DNA from: an uncultured Eisenbergiella sp.
Lineage (GTDB): Bacteria; Bacillota; Clostridia; Lachnospirales; Lachnospiraceae
Direction: 5' to 3'
Assembly (NCBI GenBank): GCA_947630215.1
Contig: CANRGX010000006.1
Coordinates: forward strand, 30,407-94,406
DNA length: 64,000 nucleotides
Shown here: piece after piece, positions 9,604 to 17,880 of the stretch
Numbering within the stretch: position 1 is the stretch's first letter
Layout: every line of letters starts with the position of its first letter
The notes under the pieces: model-generated
Database searches by the model: none
Told to the model about the DNA's origin: nothing
Seen by the model: the letters and a program-made list of their open reading frames with translations, nothing else
Position numbers and translations under genes: made by a program

Positions 9604-10356
9604 TTGAAAAATGTGTTTAAACGGAATCAGGTCATGATCACAGCGCTGGCCATCATGATAGCCGTGGCGGGTTATCTGAATTTTGCGGGGACGAAGATCC
9701 AGAGCGAGGATCTGGTGAGCGCGGACGCGCCCGTATCGGAGGATGAGATGACGGCGCTTCTGGATCTGTCGGACGAGGATATTGCCGGGGAGATACCGGG
9801 GCTGGAGGACGACGGGGACGCCCTGCAGGCGGAGAATTTTCTGGACGCAGATATGCAGGTGGCGGATCAGGCCAGCGTGTCCGTTGTTTCCGACTATATC
9901 GACGAGGGAATGGCGGAGGAAGTACAGGAGGAGGCCGGATCCGGCGCAGAGGTACAGGATGGGGAGACGCCGGGAGAGGCGGTCTATACCAGCACGGCGG
10001 CCATGTCCTCTCTGGCCGGGGCGCGGCTTTTGAAGGAACAGACCAGGGCCCGGAATAAGGAGACGCTGTTAGAGATTATCAATAATGCGAATATCAGCGA
10101 GAGCCAGAAGCAGGAAGCGGTGAACAATATGATCGCCATGACGGATATGGCGGAACGGGAAACCGCCGCGGAGGTCATGCTGGAGGCCAAAGGCTATGAG
10201 AACGCCGTAGTGACCATCAGCGGGGAGACCGCCGACGTGGTAGTGGGCGAGACGACGCTGACGGATATCCAGTGCGCGCAGATCGAGGATATCGTATCGC
10301 GCAAGACCCAGATTGCGGCGGAAAATATTGTGATCAATCCGCTGTCCGGGGACTGA
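9604..10356 (+). CDS. spoIIIAH: Stage III sporulation protein AH
   Basis: A 250-residue protein with an N-terminal transmembrane helix (VMITALAIMIAVAGYLNF), an acidic low-complexity linker (residues ~28-130), and the C-terminal YscJ/FliF-like ring domain (AKGYENAVVTISGETADVVV). It binds forespore SpoIIQ across the intermembrane space in the known system. It uses a TTG start at 9604 with GAGGGAGCGG upstream. It is the last spoIIIA gene. Confidence 0.93.
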   Translation: MKNVFKRNQVMITALAIMIAVAGYLNFAGTKIQSEDLVSADAPVSEDEMTALLDLSDEDIAGEIPGLEDDGDALQAENFLDADMQVADQASVSVVSDYIDEGMAEEVQEEAGSGAEVQDGETPGEAVYTSTAAMSSLAGARLLKEQTRARNKETLLEIINNANISESQKQEAVNNMIAMTDMAERETAAEVMLEAKGYENAVVTISGETADVVVGETTLTDIQCAQIEDIVSRKTQIAAENIVINPLSGD

Positions 10357-10514
10357 TCCGGCACTTTGCGCACAAAATGACGGCGGCGCAGAGAAAAGGC
10401 GTGCCAAAACGGGAGGAATGTGCTACACTGGATACAGTTCACTTTGCGCCGGACGCCGCTATAGGACAGAAGGCGCGCTGATCGAGAGAAAACTCCGCAG
10501 GGAAAGGAGAAGGA

Positions 10515-11666
10515 ATGAAACGGGTATTTTTAATCGTGCTGGACAGCGTCGGGATCGGAGAGATGCCGGATGCCGCGGCCTATGGAGATGCGGGGGCCAA
10601 TACGCTGAAAGCGGCGGCGTCCAGCCCGTATTTTCATATTCCGAATTTGGAAAGGCTGGGGATTTTCCATCTGGACGGCATCGGATGGCATGACAAAACC
10701 GGCCCGTTTACCGGCAGGATTGCGCGGATGCGGGAGGCGTCCTGCGGGAAGGACACGGTCATCGGGCACTGGGAAATTGCGGGGGTCTATTCGGACAGAC
10801 CGCTGCCCACCTACCCCAACGGATTTCCGGAGGATGTGATTTCGCGCTTCTGTGAACTGACCGGACACAGCGTTTTGTGCAACAGACCCTATTCGGGCAC
10901 CGATGTCATACGGGATTTCGGGGAGGAGCAGGTGCGGACAGGCGCCCTTATCGTCTATACTTCCGCGGACAGTGTGTTCCAGATTGCCGCGCATGAGGAC
11001 GTGGTCAGCCGGGAGGAACTGTACCGCTGCTGTGAGATTGCGCGCCGTCTCCTGGTGGGAGAACACGGCGTCGGACGGGTGATCGCACGCCCCTTCTGCG
11101 GGGAAAAGGGCGCGTATGTCAGGACAGCGGGCCGGCACGACTATGCGCTGCAGCCGCCTGCGCCCACCATGCTGGATCAGCTCAAGGAGGCGGGAAAGGA
11201 CGTGATCGCGGTGGGAAAGATAAAAGATATCTTTGCCGGCAGAGGGATCACACAGCACGAAGCGGCGGCGGGAAATGAGGCCGGGATGGACAGGACGTTT
11301 GCCTGTCTGAAACAGGAGTTTGAAGGACTGTGTTTTGTCAATCTGGTGGATTTCGATATGCTTTACGGGCACCGGCGGGACGTGGACGGATATGCCCGGG
11401 CGCTGACCGCCTTTGATGAGCAGCTGCCCAAGATGCTTTCCTTGCTGGGACGGGAGGACATTTTGATGATCACGGCGGATCACGGCTGCGATCCATCCTA
11501 TCAGCTCACCACGGACCATACCCGGGAGTATACGCCGTTTCTGATGACGGGGCCCTGTGTGGAGAGCGCCAATCTGGGCACCCGGGACACGTTTGCGGAT
11601 ATTGCGGCCACCGTCCTGGACTATTTCGGAATCGTTCCGGCCTTTGCCGGACATTCTATGCTCTGA
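10515..11666 (+). CDS. deoB: Phosphopentomutase
   Basis: A 383-residue enzyme of the alkaline-phosphatase superfamily interconverting (deoxy)ribose 1- and 5-phosphate in nucleoside salvage. It has the N-terminal metal site VLDSVGIGEMPDA, the conserved KDTVIGHWEIAG, and the C-terminal metal ligands ITADHGCDP and TTDHTREYTP. The ATG at 10515 follows AAAGGAGAAGG. The 158-base gap after spoIIIAH has no clear hairpin or convincing promoter. No other nucleoside catabolic gene is adjacent. Confidence 0.96.
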   Translation: MKRVFLIVLDSVGIGEMPDAAAYGDAGANTLKAAASSPYFHIPNLERLGIFHLDGIGWHDKTGPFTGRIARMREASCGKDTVIGHWEIAGVYSDRPLPTYPNGFPEDVISRFCELTGHSVLCNRPYSGTDVIRDFGEEQVRTGALIVYTSADSVFQIAAHEDVVSREELYRCCEIARRLLVGEHGVGRVIARPFCGEKGAYVRTAGRHDYALQPPAPTMLDQLKEAGKDVIAVGKIKDIFAGRGITQHEAAAGNEAGMDRTFACLKQEFEGLCFVNLVDFDMLYGHRRDVDGYARALTAFDEQLPKMLSLLGREDILMITADHGCDPSYQLTTDHTREYTPFLMTGPCVESANLGTRDTFADIAATVLDYFGIVPAFAGHSML

Positions 11667-11724
11667 CGGCGGCATACCCAAAGTAGAGCACACGGACCAA
11701 TCATTTTAGCCGGAGGAAAAGAGT

Positions 11725-13320
11725 TTGAGCGACATAAGGAAAGAAATCAACAGAAGAAGGACATTTGCCATCATTTCCCATCCGGACGCGGGAAAAACGA
11801 CGCTGACGGAGAAGTTCCTGCTTTACGGGGGCGCCATCAATCTGGCCGGTTCCGTCAAGGGCAAGGCGACGGCGCGGCACGCCGTATCGGACTGGATGGA
11901 AATTGAAAAGCAGAGAGGAATTTCCGTCACGTCTTCTGTTTTACAGTTTGAATACGACGGTTACTGTATCAACATTTTGGACACGCCCGGACACCAGGAT
12001 TTCTCGGAGGATACCTACCGCACGCTGATGGCGGCGGATTCGGCGGTCATGGTGATCGACGCCAGCAAGGGGGTGGAGGCGCAGACCAGGAAGCTGTTCA
12101 AGGTGTGCGTCATGCGCCGGATCCCGATTTTTACCTTTATCAACAAAATGGATCGGGACGCCAACGACACCTTCGATCTGCTGGACGATATCGAAAAGGA
12201 ACTGGGAATCGCCACCTGTCCCATGAACTGGCCCATCGGCTCCGGAAAGAGCTTTAAGGGGGTGTATGACAGGCAGAAGCGCTGCGTCATCACCTATTCC
12301 GACACGGAAAAGGGGACAAAGGAGGGGGAGACCACCGAGATTTTGCTTTCGGAGCTGGACAAGCTCACCGGTTTTGTAGGGGAGAATCTGAAAGAAAAGC
12401 TGTTGGAGGAAATTGAACTGCTGGACGGCGCCGGAGCCGAACTGGATTTGGAGGAGGTGCAGGCGGGGCTGCTGACCCCGGTGTTTTTCGGATCGGCGCT
12501 GACGAATTTCGGCGTGGAGGATTTTCTGCGGCACTTTCTGGACATGACGACACCGCCCCTGCCGCGCAGGGCGGATAAGGGAGAAGTGGATCCGGTGGAG
12601 AATGACTTTTCCGCTTTTGTCTTTAAGATTCAGGCCAATATGAACAAGGCCCACCGGGACAGGATCGCGTTTCTGCGGATCTGTTCCGGACGGTTTGACG
12701 CCGATATGGAGGTGCGGCACGTGCAGGGGAACCGGGTGACGCGGCTGTCCCAGCCCCAGCAGCTGATGGCCAGTGACCGCAAAATCCTGTCGGAGGCCTA
12801 TGCGGGCGATATCATCGGCGTCTTTGATCCCGGTGTGTTTTCCATCGGAGACACGCTCTGTATGCCCAAAGAACAGTTCTGCTATGAGGGGATCCCTACC
12901 TTTGCGCCGGAGCATTTTGCGCGGGTGCGCCAGATGGATACCATGAAGCGCAAGCAGTTCGTTAAGGGGGTCAGTCAGATTGCGCAGGAAGGGGCGATCC
13001 AGATCTTTCAGGAGGTCAATTCCGGCATGGAGGAAATCATTGTGGGCGTGGTGGGCGTCCTTCAGTTCGATGTGCTCAAGTTCAGGCTGGAAAACGAGTA
13101 TAATGTGGAGATCCGGCTGGAGCTGCTGCCCTATGAGCACATCCGCTGGATAGAGGATCCCGAGGAAGTGGATCTGAACCGGCTGGTAGGAACTTCGGAT
13201 ATGAAAAAGGTATTGGATTTGAAGGGGAACCCGCTGCTTTTGTTTGTCAATGCCTGGAGCGTGGGGATGGTTCTCGAACGCAACAAGGGTCTGAAGCTTT
13301 CTGAATTTGGCCGGAATTAA
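11725..13320 (+). CDS. prfC: Peptide chain release factor 3
   Basis: A 531-residue translational GTPase that recycles RF1/RF2 from the ribosome. G1 is SHPDAGKTTLTEK, G3 is DTPGHQDF, and G4 is NKMDRD. Length and the RF3-specific C-terminal domain (VGVLQFDVLKFRLENEYNVE) separate it from EF-G. The TTG start at 11725 sits behind CCGGAGGAAAAG. It stands between deoB and a lipoprotein gene with no clear functional link. Confidence 0.96.
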   Translation: MSDIRKEINRRRTFAIISHPDAGKTTLTEKFLLYGGAINLAGSVKGKATARHAVSDWMEIEKQRGISVTSSVLQFEYDGYCINILDTPGHQDFSEDTYRTLMAADSAVMVIDASKGVEAQTRKLFKVCVMRRIPIFTFINKMDRDANDTFDLLDDIEKELGIATCPMNWPIGSGKSFKGVYDRQKRCVITYSDTEKGTKEGETTEILLSELDKLTGFVGENLKEKLLEEIELLDGAGAELDLEEVQAGLLTPVFFGSALTNFGVEDFLRHFLDMTTPPLPRRADKGEVDPVENDFSAFVFKIQANMNKAHRDRIAFLRICSGRFDADMEVRHVQGNRVTRLSQPQQLMASDRKILSEAYAGDIIGVFDPGVFSIGDTLCMPKEQFCYEGIPTFAPEHFARVRQMDTMKRKQFVKGVSQIAQEGAIQIFQEVNSGMEEIIVGVVGVLQFDVLKFRLENEYNVEIRLELLPYEHIRWIEDPEEVDLNRLVGTSDMKKVLDLKGNPLLLFVNAWSVGMVLERNKGLKLSEFGRN

Positions 13321-13363
13321 ATGCCAAAAGGCACGGCGTCTGTCTGTGGGACGCAGGATGGGG

Positions 13364-14572
13364 ATGGGAATGGGCAAAAAGCCGAAAGGACTGTGTCTGG
13401 CGCTTTTTCTGCTGCTTTTTCTCGGAGCGTGCGCGGAAACGGCGGATTTTGCGCCAAAAGAGTTACCGGAGGGGGAGAGTTTACAGCAACAGCAGCGGCC
13501 GAAGGAATCGCAAAAGGAACCGCAAAAGGATCCGCAGGAATTTTTTTATTACGGTTTTGCGTCGCTGGAAACAGAAACGGAGAGACAGGTCTATCGCGAA
13601 GTTCTTTCTTCTCTGGAAAACCGTGAGGAAAAAACGGAGCTTTCCACAACGGATGAAGGGATGCTGGAGCAGATTTTCCAGCGCGTGATGGCGGATCATC
13701 CGGAAATTTTCTATGCGGACGGATACTCGGCCGCCGCATATAAAAAAAACGGGGAAGCGGTACGTCTGGTATTTTCCGGCAGCTACACGATGGAGGAACA
13801 ACAGATAGCGTCCCGGCGCGTCCTGTTGGAAAACACGGTCCAAACCTGGCTGGACGGTCTGGACAGCGCTTTCGGTGAAAGCGGGGAAGGCAGCCCTGCA
13901 GATGACTATGGCAGGGTAAAGTATCTTTACGAATCCCTGATTTTGCATACGGACTATGAGACGGACTGCCCTGACAGCCAGAATATATGCTCCGTGCTGC
14001 TGCAGGGAAAATCTGTCTGCCAGGGTTATGCCAAGACTCTGCAGTATCTGTGCCAGAAGACCGGGATCCCGGCGATGCTGGTGACCGGGACGGTGGACGG
14101 ACAGGGCCATGCCTGGGATCTGGTGCGTATGGACGGCGCGTGGTATTATGTGGATCCCACCTGGGGCGACGCTTCCTATCGCCGGACAGAACAGGAAGGA
14201 TACCCACAGGAGGCCTTCCCGGCGGTCAATTATGAATACTTTTGCGTGACCACCGGACAGATTGCCAGGACCCATCGGATTTCGCCGGGACAAAAACTGC
14301 CGGAGTGCACGGCCGTGGCGGACCAGTATTACCGAAGGGAAGGACTGTATCTGGAGAAGGCGGATCTGAACGCCGTCGGGGAGATTTTTGAAAAAGCGAA
14401 GGAAACCCAAACTGCCGTTGTGACGTTTCAGTGCGCGGATGAGGAAGTGTACGCACAGCTGCACCGCCTGCTGATAGAGCAGCAGAAGATCTTTGATTAT
14501 CTGCCTGCGCAGAGCCATACCGTGACCTATGCGGATTCGGACGGGCAGCTGACTTTTACCTTCTGGCTGTGA
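13364..14572 (+). CDS. Lipoprotein with transglutaminase-like cysteine-protease domain
   Basis: A ~402-residue secreted lipoprotein. The signal ends in a lipobox (LLLFLGAC), followed by a Q/K/E-rich spacer (residues ~30-60). The transglutaminase-like core has its Cys in SVCQGYAKTLQYLC, its His in GQGHAWDLV, and its Asp in YYVDPTWGDAS, so the triad is complete. A C-terminal domain of unknown type follows. Such proteins act at the cell surface as peptidases or on peptide crosslinks. In-frame ATGs at 13358, 13364 and 13370 are all possible; 13364 has AGGA 5 bases upstream. Confidence 0.8.
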   Translation: MGMGKKPKGLCLALFLLLFLGACAETADFAPKELPEGESLQQQQRPKESQKEPQKDPQEFFYYGFASLETETERQVYREVLSSLENREEKTELSTTDEGMLEQIFQRVMADHPEIFYADGYSAAAYKKNGEAVRLVFSGSYTMEEQQIASRRVLLENTVQTWLDGLDSAFGESGEGSPADDYGRVKYLYESLILHTDYETDCPDSQNICSVLLQGKSVCQGYAKTLQYLCQKTGIPAMLVTGTVDGQGHAWDLVRMDGAWYYVDPTWGDASYRRTEQEGYPQEAFPAVNYEYFCVTTGQIARTHRISPGQKLPECTAVADQYYRREGLYLEKADLNAVGEIFEKAKETQTAVVTFQCADEEVYAQLHRLLIEQQKIFDYLPAQSHTVTYADSDGQLTFTFWL

Positions 14573-14633
14573 CGGCTGCGCGATCCTTACTGCCGGGAAA
14601 GGAAACAAAACACTAGGCAAATGAAAGGGATTT

Positions 14634-14642
14634 TGATATAAT
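14634..14642 (+). promoter_or_regulatory. Extended -10 promoter of the asp23-nusB operon
   Basis: The sequence TTGATATAAT contains TGA followed by TATAAT (14637-14642), an extended -10 element. No good -35 box is seen at 16-18 bp, which is common for extended -10 promoters. It lies 41 bases before the asp23 start. Confidence 0.55.
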
Positions 14643-14682
14643 GTCCGCAAAGGAATATCCGAAGAAAAAAGGAGGCACTGTT

Positions 14683-15069
14683 ATGGAGAAGGAAGTAAAC
14701 AAAAGCTACGTCCTGCGGGAAAATGAGAATATCGGTTCCGTACAGATCGCCGATGATGTGGTGGCAATGATTGCGTCGCTGGCGGCAACGGAAGTAGAGG
14801 GCGTGTCCTCCATGGCGGGGACGATTACCAATGAGCTGATGAGCAAAGTCGGCGTAAAAAAGCTCACCAAGGGGGTAAAGGTGGACGTGCTGGGATCGGA
14901 AGTTAAGGTGGATCTGGCGGTCCTGATGGAGTACGGCTATCACATCCCCATGACCTGTCAGAAGGTGCAGGAGCGGGTGAAGAATGCGATAGAGAATATG
15001 ACGGGACTGACCGTGACAGATGTAAACGTCCGGATAGCCGGCGTGAATATGAACGCCGACAGGCAGTGA
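14683..15069 (+). CDS. Asp23/Gls24 family envelope-stress protein
   Basis: A 128-residue Asp23 (DUF322) protein. The conserved parts are GSVQIADDVVAMIASLAATEV, then GVSSMAG, then VKVDLAVLMEYGYHIP and VTDVNVRIAGV. The start is the ATG at 14683 behind AAAGGAGGC; an earlier in-frame ATG overlaps the promoter. Asp23 proteins are membrane-associated and tied to cell-wall stress. It is immediately upstream of nusB, the usual clostridial order. Confidence 0.92.
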   Translation: MEKEVNKSYVLRENENIGSVQIADDVVAMIASLAATEVEGVSSMAGTITNELMSKVGVKKLTKGVKVDVLGSEVKVDLAVLMEYGYHIPMTCQKVQERVKNAIENMTGLTVTDVNVRIAGVNMNADRQ

Positions 15070-15093
15070 GGGCGCGACGGGCGCAAAGGGCAT

Positions 15094-15492
15094 ATGAACA
15101 GGAGAGAACTGAGAGAACAGATTTTTAAGCTGCTGTTCCGCGTGGAGTTCAACGGGATGGAAGAAATGCCGCAGCAGTGCGACCTTTTCTTCTGTGAGGA
15201 AGAAAACGGCGCGTCGGAGAAGGATATGGCGTATATCCGCGGGAAATATGAGCGGATTGCGGACAAGCTCGGAGAGATAGACGCGCTCATCAACGAAAAA
15301 GCGAAGGGCTGGAGTACGGACAGGATGGGCAAGGTGGATCTGACCATTCTGCGTCTGGCCGTCTATGAAATCCGTTATGATGAGGATGTGCCCACCGGCG
15401 TGGCGATCAATGAAGCGGTGGAACTGGCCAAGAAATTCGGACAGGACGGATCCTCCGGGTTTGTAAACGGGGTGCTGGCAAAATTTGCGTGA
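15094..15492 (+). CDS. nusB: Transcription antitermination factor NusB
   Basis: A 132-residue helical protein. The N-terminus RRELREQIFKLLFRVEF and the C-terminal VDLTILRLAVYEIRY, VAINEAVELAKKFG and FVNGVLAKF motifs are typical. It binds boxA with NusE in rRNA antitermination. It lies in the asp23-nusB-xseA operon. Confidence 0.96.
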   Translation: MNRRELREQIFKLLFRVEFNGMEEMPQQCDLFFCEEENGASEKDMAYIRGKYERIADKLGEIDALINEKAKGWSTDRMGKVDLTILRLAVYEIRYDEDVPTGVAINEAVELAKKFGQDGSSGFVNGVLAKFA

Positions 15493-15542
15493 CACGGCAT
15501 CCGGATGCGGAGCCGGCTTCGGATCTGATTACGGCGGGAAAA

Positions 15543-16760
15543 ATGAAAAACGTTTATACAGTATCTCAGGTGAATGCCTATATTAAAAATATGTTCACCC
15601 AGGATTTCATGCTGCAGTCCGTCCTGGTCAGAGGAGAAGTAAGCAACTGCAAGTATCATTCTTCCGGGCATCTTTATTTCACGCTCAAGGACGAAAAGGG
15701 CGCCATCGCCTGCGTGATGTTTGCAGGAAACCGCGGCGGTCTGAAATTCCGGCTGCAGGAGGGCCTGCAGGTAGTGGCGGCGGGAAGTGTGGACGTCTAT
15801 GAGCGGGACGGCAGATACCAGCTGTATGCAAAAGAAATATGGCCGGACGGCTCGGGATTTTTGTATGAGCGATTTGAACAGCTCAAGCGCTCTCTGCAGG
15901 AGCAGGGGCTGTTTGCGGGCGAATACAAAAGACCGATCCCTAAGTATATTCATACACTGGGCGTGGTGACGGCGCCCACGGGAGCCGCGGTGCGGGATAT
16001 TATCAACATCGCGTCCCGGCGCAATCCGTATGTGCAGATTATCCTGTATCCGGCCATCGTGCAGGGGCAGCAGGCCCCGGCCAGTATTGTCAACGGGATT
16101 CACGCCCTGGAGGCGCTGGGCGTGGATGTGATGATCGTGGGACGCGGCGGCGGTTCCATCGAAGATCTGTGGGCCTTTAATGAAGAATGCGTGGCGCAGG
16201 CTATCTTTGACTGCAGCGTGCCGGTTATTTCCGCGGTGGGACACGAGACGGATACGACTATCGCGGATTTTGTGGCAGATCTGCGGGCGCCCACTCCGTC
16301 CGCCGGAGCGGAACTGGCGGTCTATGATTACGGGCTTTTTCAGACACAGCTGGATCAGGCCGCAGTGGCGCTTTCCCAGCATATGCGGCATCGTCTGGAA
16401 GATATGTGCAGACAGACGGAGCGTTATCGAATGCAGCTGCAATATCTCAGCCCCGTCGGCCAGATACGGGAAAGACGCAGTTATATTGGCCAGATGGAGG
16501 AACGGCTGGAGGAGCGGATGAACGCCCGGCTGAAGGAAAGCAGACACAGGCTTTTACTGGCGGTAGAAAAAATGAAGGGGCTTTCCCCCTTGGAAAAGCT
16601 GAATCAGGGCTTTTCCCATGTGGCGGATGCAGCGGGGAAAACGCTGACGGACGTGAACCGGGTTCACAAGGGCGATCTTCTCTTGATCCATATGAAAAAC
16701 GGGCGGATCACGGCTGAGGTGAGAGAAAAGGAAGAATGGACATGGCAGAAAAACAAATGA
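15543..16760 (+). CDS. xseA: Exodeoxyribonuclease VII large subunit
   Basis: A 405-residue catalytic subunit. The N-terminal OB-fold starts YTVSQVNAYIKNMFTQDFML, and the catalytic domain contains VGRGGGSIEDLWAFNEE and SAVGHETDTTIADFVADLRA, followed by a coiled coil. The ATG at 15543 gives the family-typical N-terminus; a GTG at 15489 overlapping the nusB stop would add 18 unconserved residues. It pairs with xseB, which overlaps by 25 bases. Confidence 0.95.
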   Translation: MKNVYTVSQVNAYIKNMFTQDFMLQSVLVRGEVSNCKYHSSGHLYFTLKDEKGAIACVMFAGNRGGLKFRLQEGLQVVAAGSVDVYERDGRYQLYAKEIWPDGSGFLYERFEQLKRSLQEQGLFAGEYKRPIPKYIHTLGVVTAPTGAAVRDIINIASRRNPYVQIILYPAIVQGQQAPASIVNGIHALEALGVDVMIVGRGGGSIEDLWAFNEECVAQAIFDCSVPVISAVGHETDTTIADFVADLRAPTPSAGAELAVYDYGLFQTQLDQAAVALSQHMRHRLEDMCRQTERYRMQLQYLSPVGQIRERRSYIGQMEERLEERMNARLKESRHRLLLAVEKMKGLSPLEKLNQGFSHVADAAGKTLTDVNRVHKGDLLLIHMKNGRITAEVREKEEWTWQKNK

Positions 16761-16951
16761 CCCTGGAAGACGCTTTTTTACAGCTGGAAGAAGTGATGAA
16801 GCAGCTGGAGGATGAAACTATTTCTCTGGAGGATTCGTTTGCGGTCTATCAGCGGGGAATGCAGCTTTTGAAATATTGCAACGAGAGCATCGACAAGGTG
16901 GAAAAGAAGGTGCTTATGCTGAACGGAGAGGGGAAGCTGGATGAATTTTGA
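16736..16951 (+). CDS. xseB: Exodeoxyribonuclease VII small subunit
   Basis: A 71-residue helical hairpin protein with the family signature TLEDAFLQLEEVMKQLED and LEDSFAVYQRGMQLLKYC. It starts within the end of xseA and overlaps ispA by 11 bases, indicating tight translational coupling. Confidence 0.94.
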   Translation: MDMAEKQMTLEDAFLQLEEVMKQLEDETISLEDSFAVYQRGMQLLKYCNESIDKVEKKVLMLNGEGKLDEF

Positions 16952-17864
16952 GGAGACGCTTGCGCAGCGGACAAAAGAGGCCCAGGCTGTTTTGGAATCG
17001 TTTCTGCCCAGGCAGGAGGGTTATGCCAAAACCGTATTGGAAGCCATGCATTACAGTGTGCTGGCGGGTGGAAAACGTCTGCGGCCCGTGCTGATGGCGG
17101 AGGTTTTTTCGCTGTTTGGCGGACAGGGAGATGTGATCCGCCCTTTTATGGCCGCTTTGGAGATGATACATAACTATTCTCTGGTTCATGACGATCTGCC
17201 TGCCATGGATAACGACGAATACCGCAGGGGGCGAAAGACCACCTGGCGCGTCTACGGTGAAGGCATGGCCGTGCTGGCCGGAGACGGACTGCTCAATTAT
17301 GCGTATGAAACGGCCTGCAGCGCTTTCGGAATGCTGGAGAGTAAATCGGGATCCGAGTGCGCCGCGCAGTACCGTGCCGTGGCGAAGGCCCTCGCGATCC
17401 TTACCCGCAAAGCGGGCGTCTATGGAATGGTAGGGGGCCAGTGCGCGGATCTGGCGGCGGAGGAAAGCAGCCCGGAGGATGTCACCGAGGAAATGCTGCT
17501 GTTCATTCACCGCAATAAGACGGCGGCGCTCATGGAGAGCGCCATGATGATTGGCGCCGTTCTGGCGGGGGCCTCGGAAGCGGAGATAGCGCAGATGGAG
17601 CACGTGGCAGAAAACATCGGTCTCGCTTTTCAGATCCGGGACGATATTCTGGATGTGACGGGGCAGCAGGAGGTGCTGGGCAAGCCCGTGGGCAGCGATG
17701 AGAAGAATCATAAGGTTACTTATGTGAGTTTAAACGGGCTGGACAGGGCGCGGGAGGAAGTGGACAGGCTCACCCGGGAGGCACTGGATACGCTCCGTGG
17801 GCTCGACCGCCGCAGTCCGTTTTTGGAGGAACTGCTGCAAAGGCTGGTATACCGCGACAAATAA
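16941..17864 (+). CDS. ispA: Polyprenyl (farnesyl) diphosphate synthase
   Basis: A 307-residue trans-isoprenyl diphosphate synthase. The first Asp-rich motif is HDDLPAMDNDEYRRG and the second is FQIRDDILDVTG. The Lys/Arg substrate site is GGKRLRPVL. It condenses IPP with DMAPP/GPP to supply farnesyl diphosphate for undecaprenol and other isoprenoids. It lies between xseB and dxs, the standard grouping. Confidence 0.93.
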   Translation: MNFEETLAQRTKEAQAVLESFLPRQEGYAKTVLEAMHYSVLAGGKRLRPVLMAEVFSLFGGQGDVIRPFMAALEMIHNYSLVHDDLPAMDNDEYRRGRKTTWRVYGEGMAVLAGDGLLNYAYETACSAFGMLESKSGSECAAQYRAVAKALAILTRKAGVYGMVGGQCADLAAEESSPEDVTEEMLLFIHRNKTAALMESAMMIGAVLAGASEAEIAQMEHVAENIGLAFQIRDDILDVTGQQEVLGKPVGSDEKNHKVTYVSLNGLDRAREEVDRLTREALDTLRGLDRRSPFLEELLQRLVYRDK

Positions 17865-17880
17865 GAAAAGGGAGGCAGTT

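Noticed and set aside
11941-13377. A 478-codon minus-strand open frame opposite prfC
   Set aside because: prfC on the plus strand carries all GTPase motifs; the antisense frame has none and lacks a start region.
13481-14650. A 389-codon minus-strand open frame opposite the transglutaminase lipoprotein
   Set aside because: The plus-strand gene has a lipobox and complete triad; the antisense frame has no recognisable domain.
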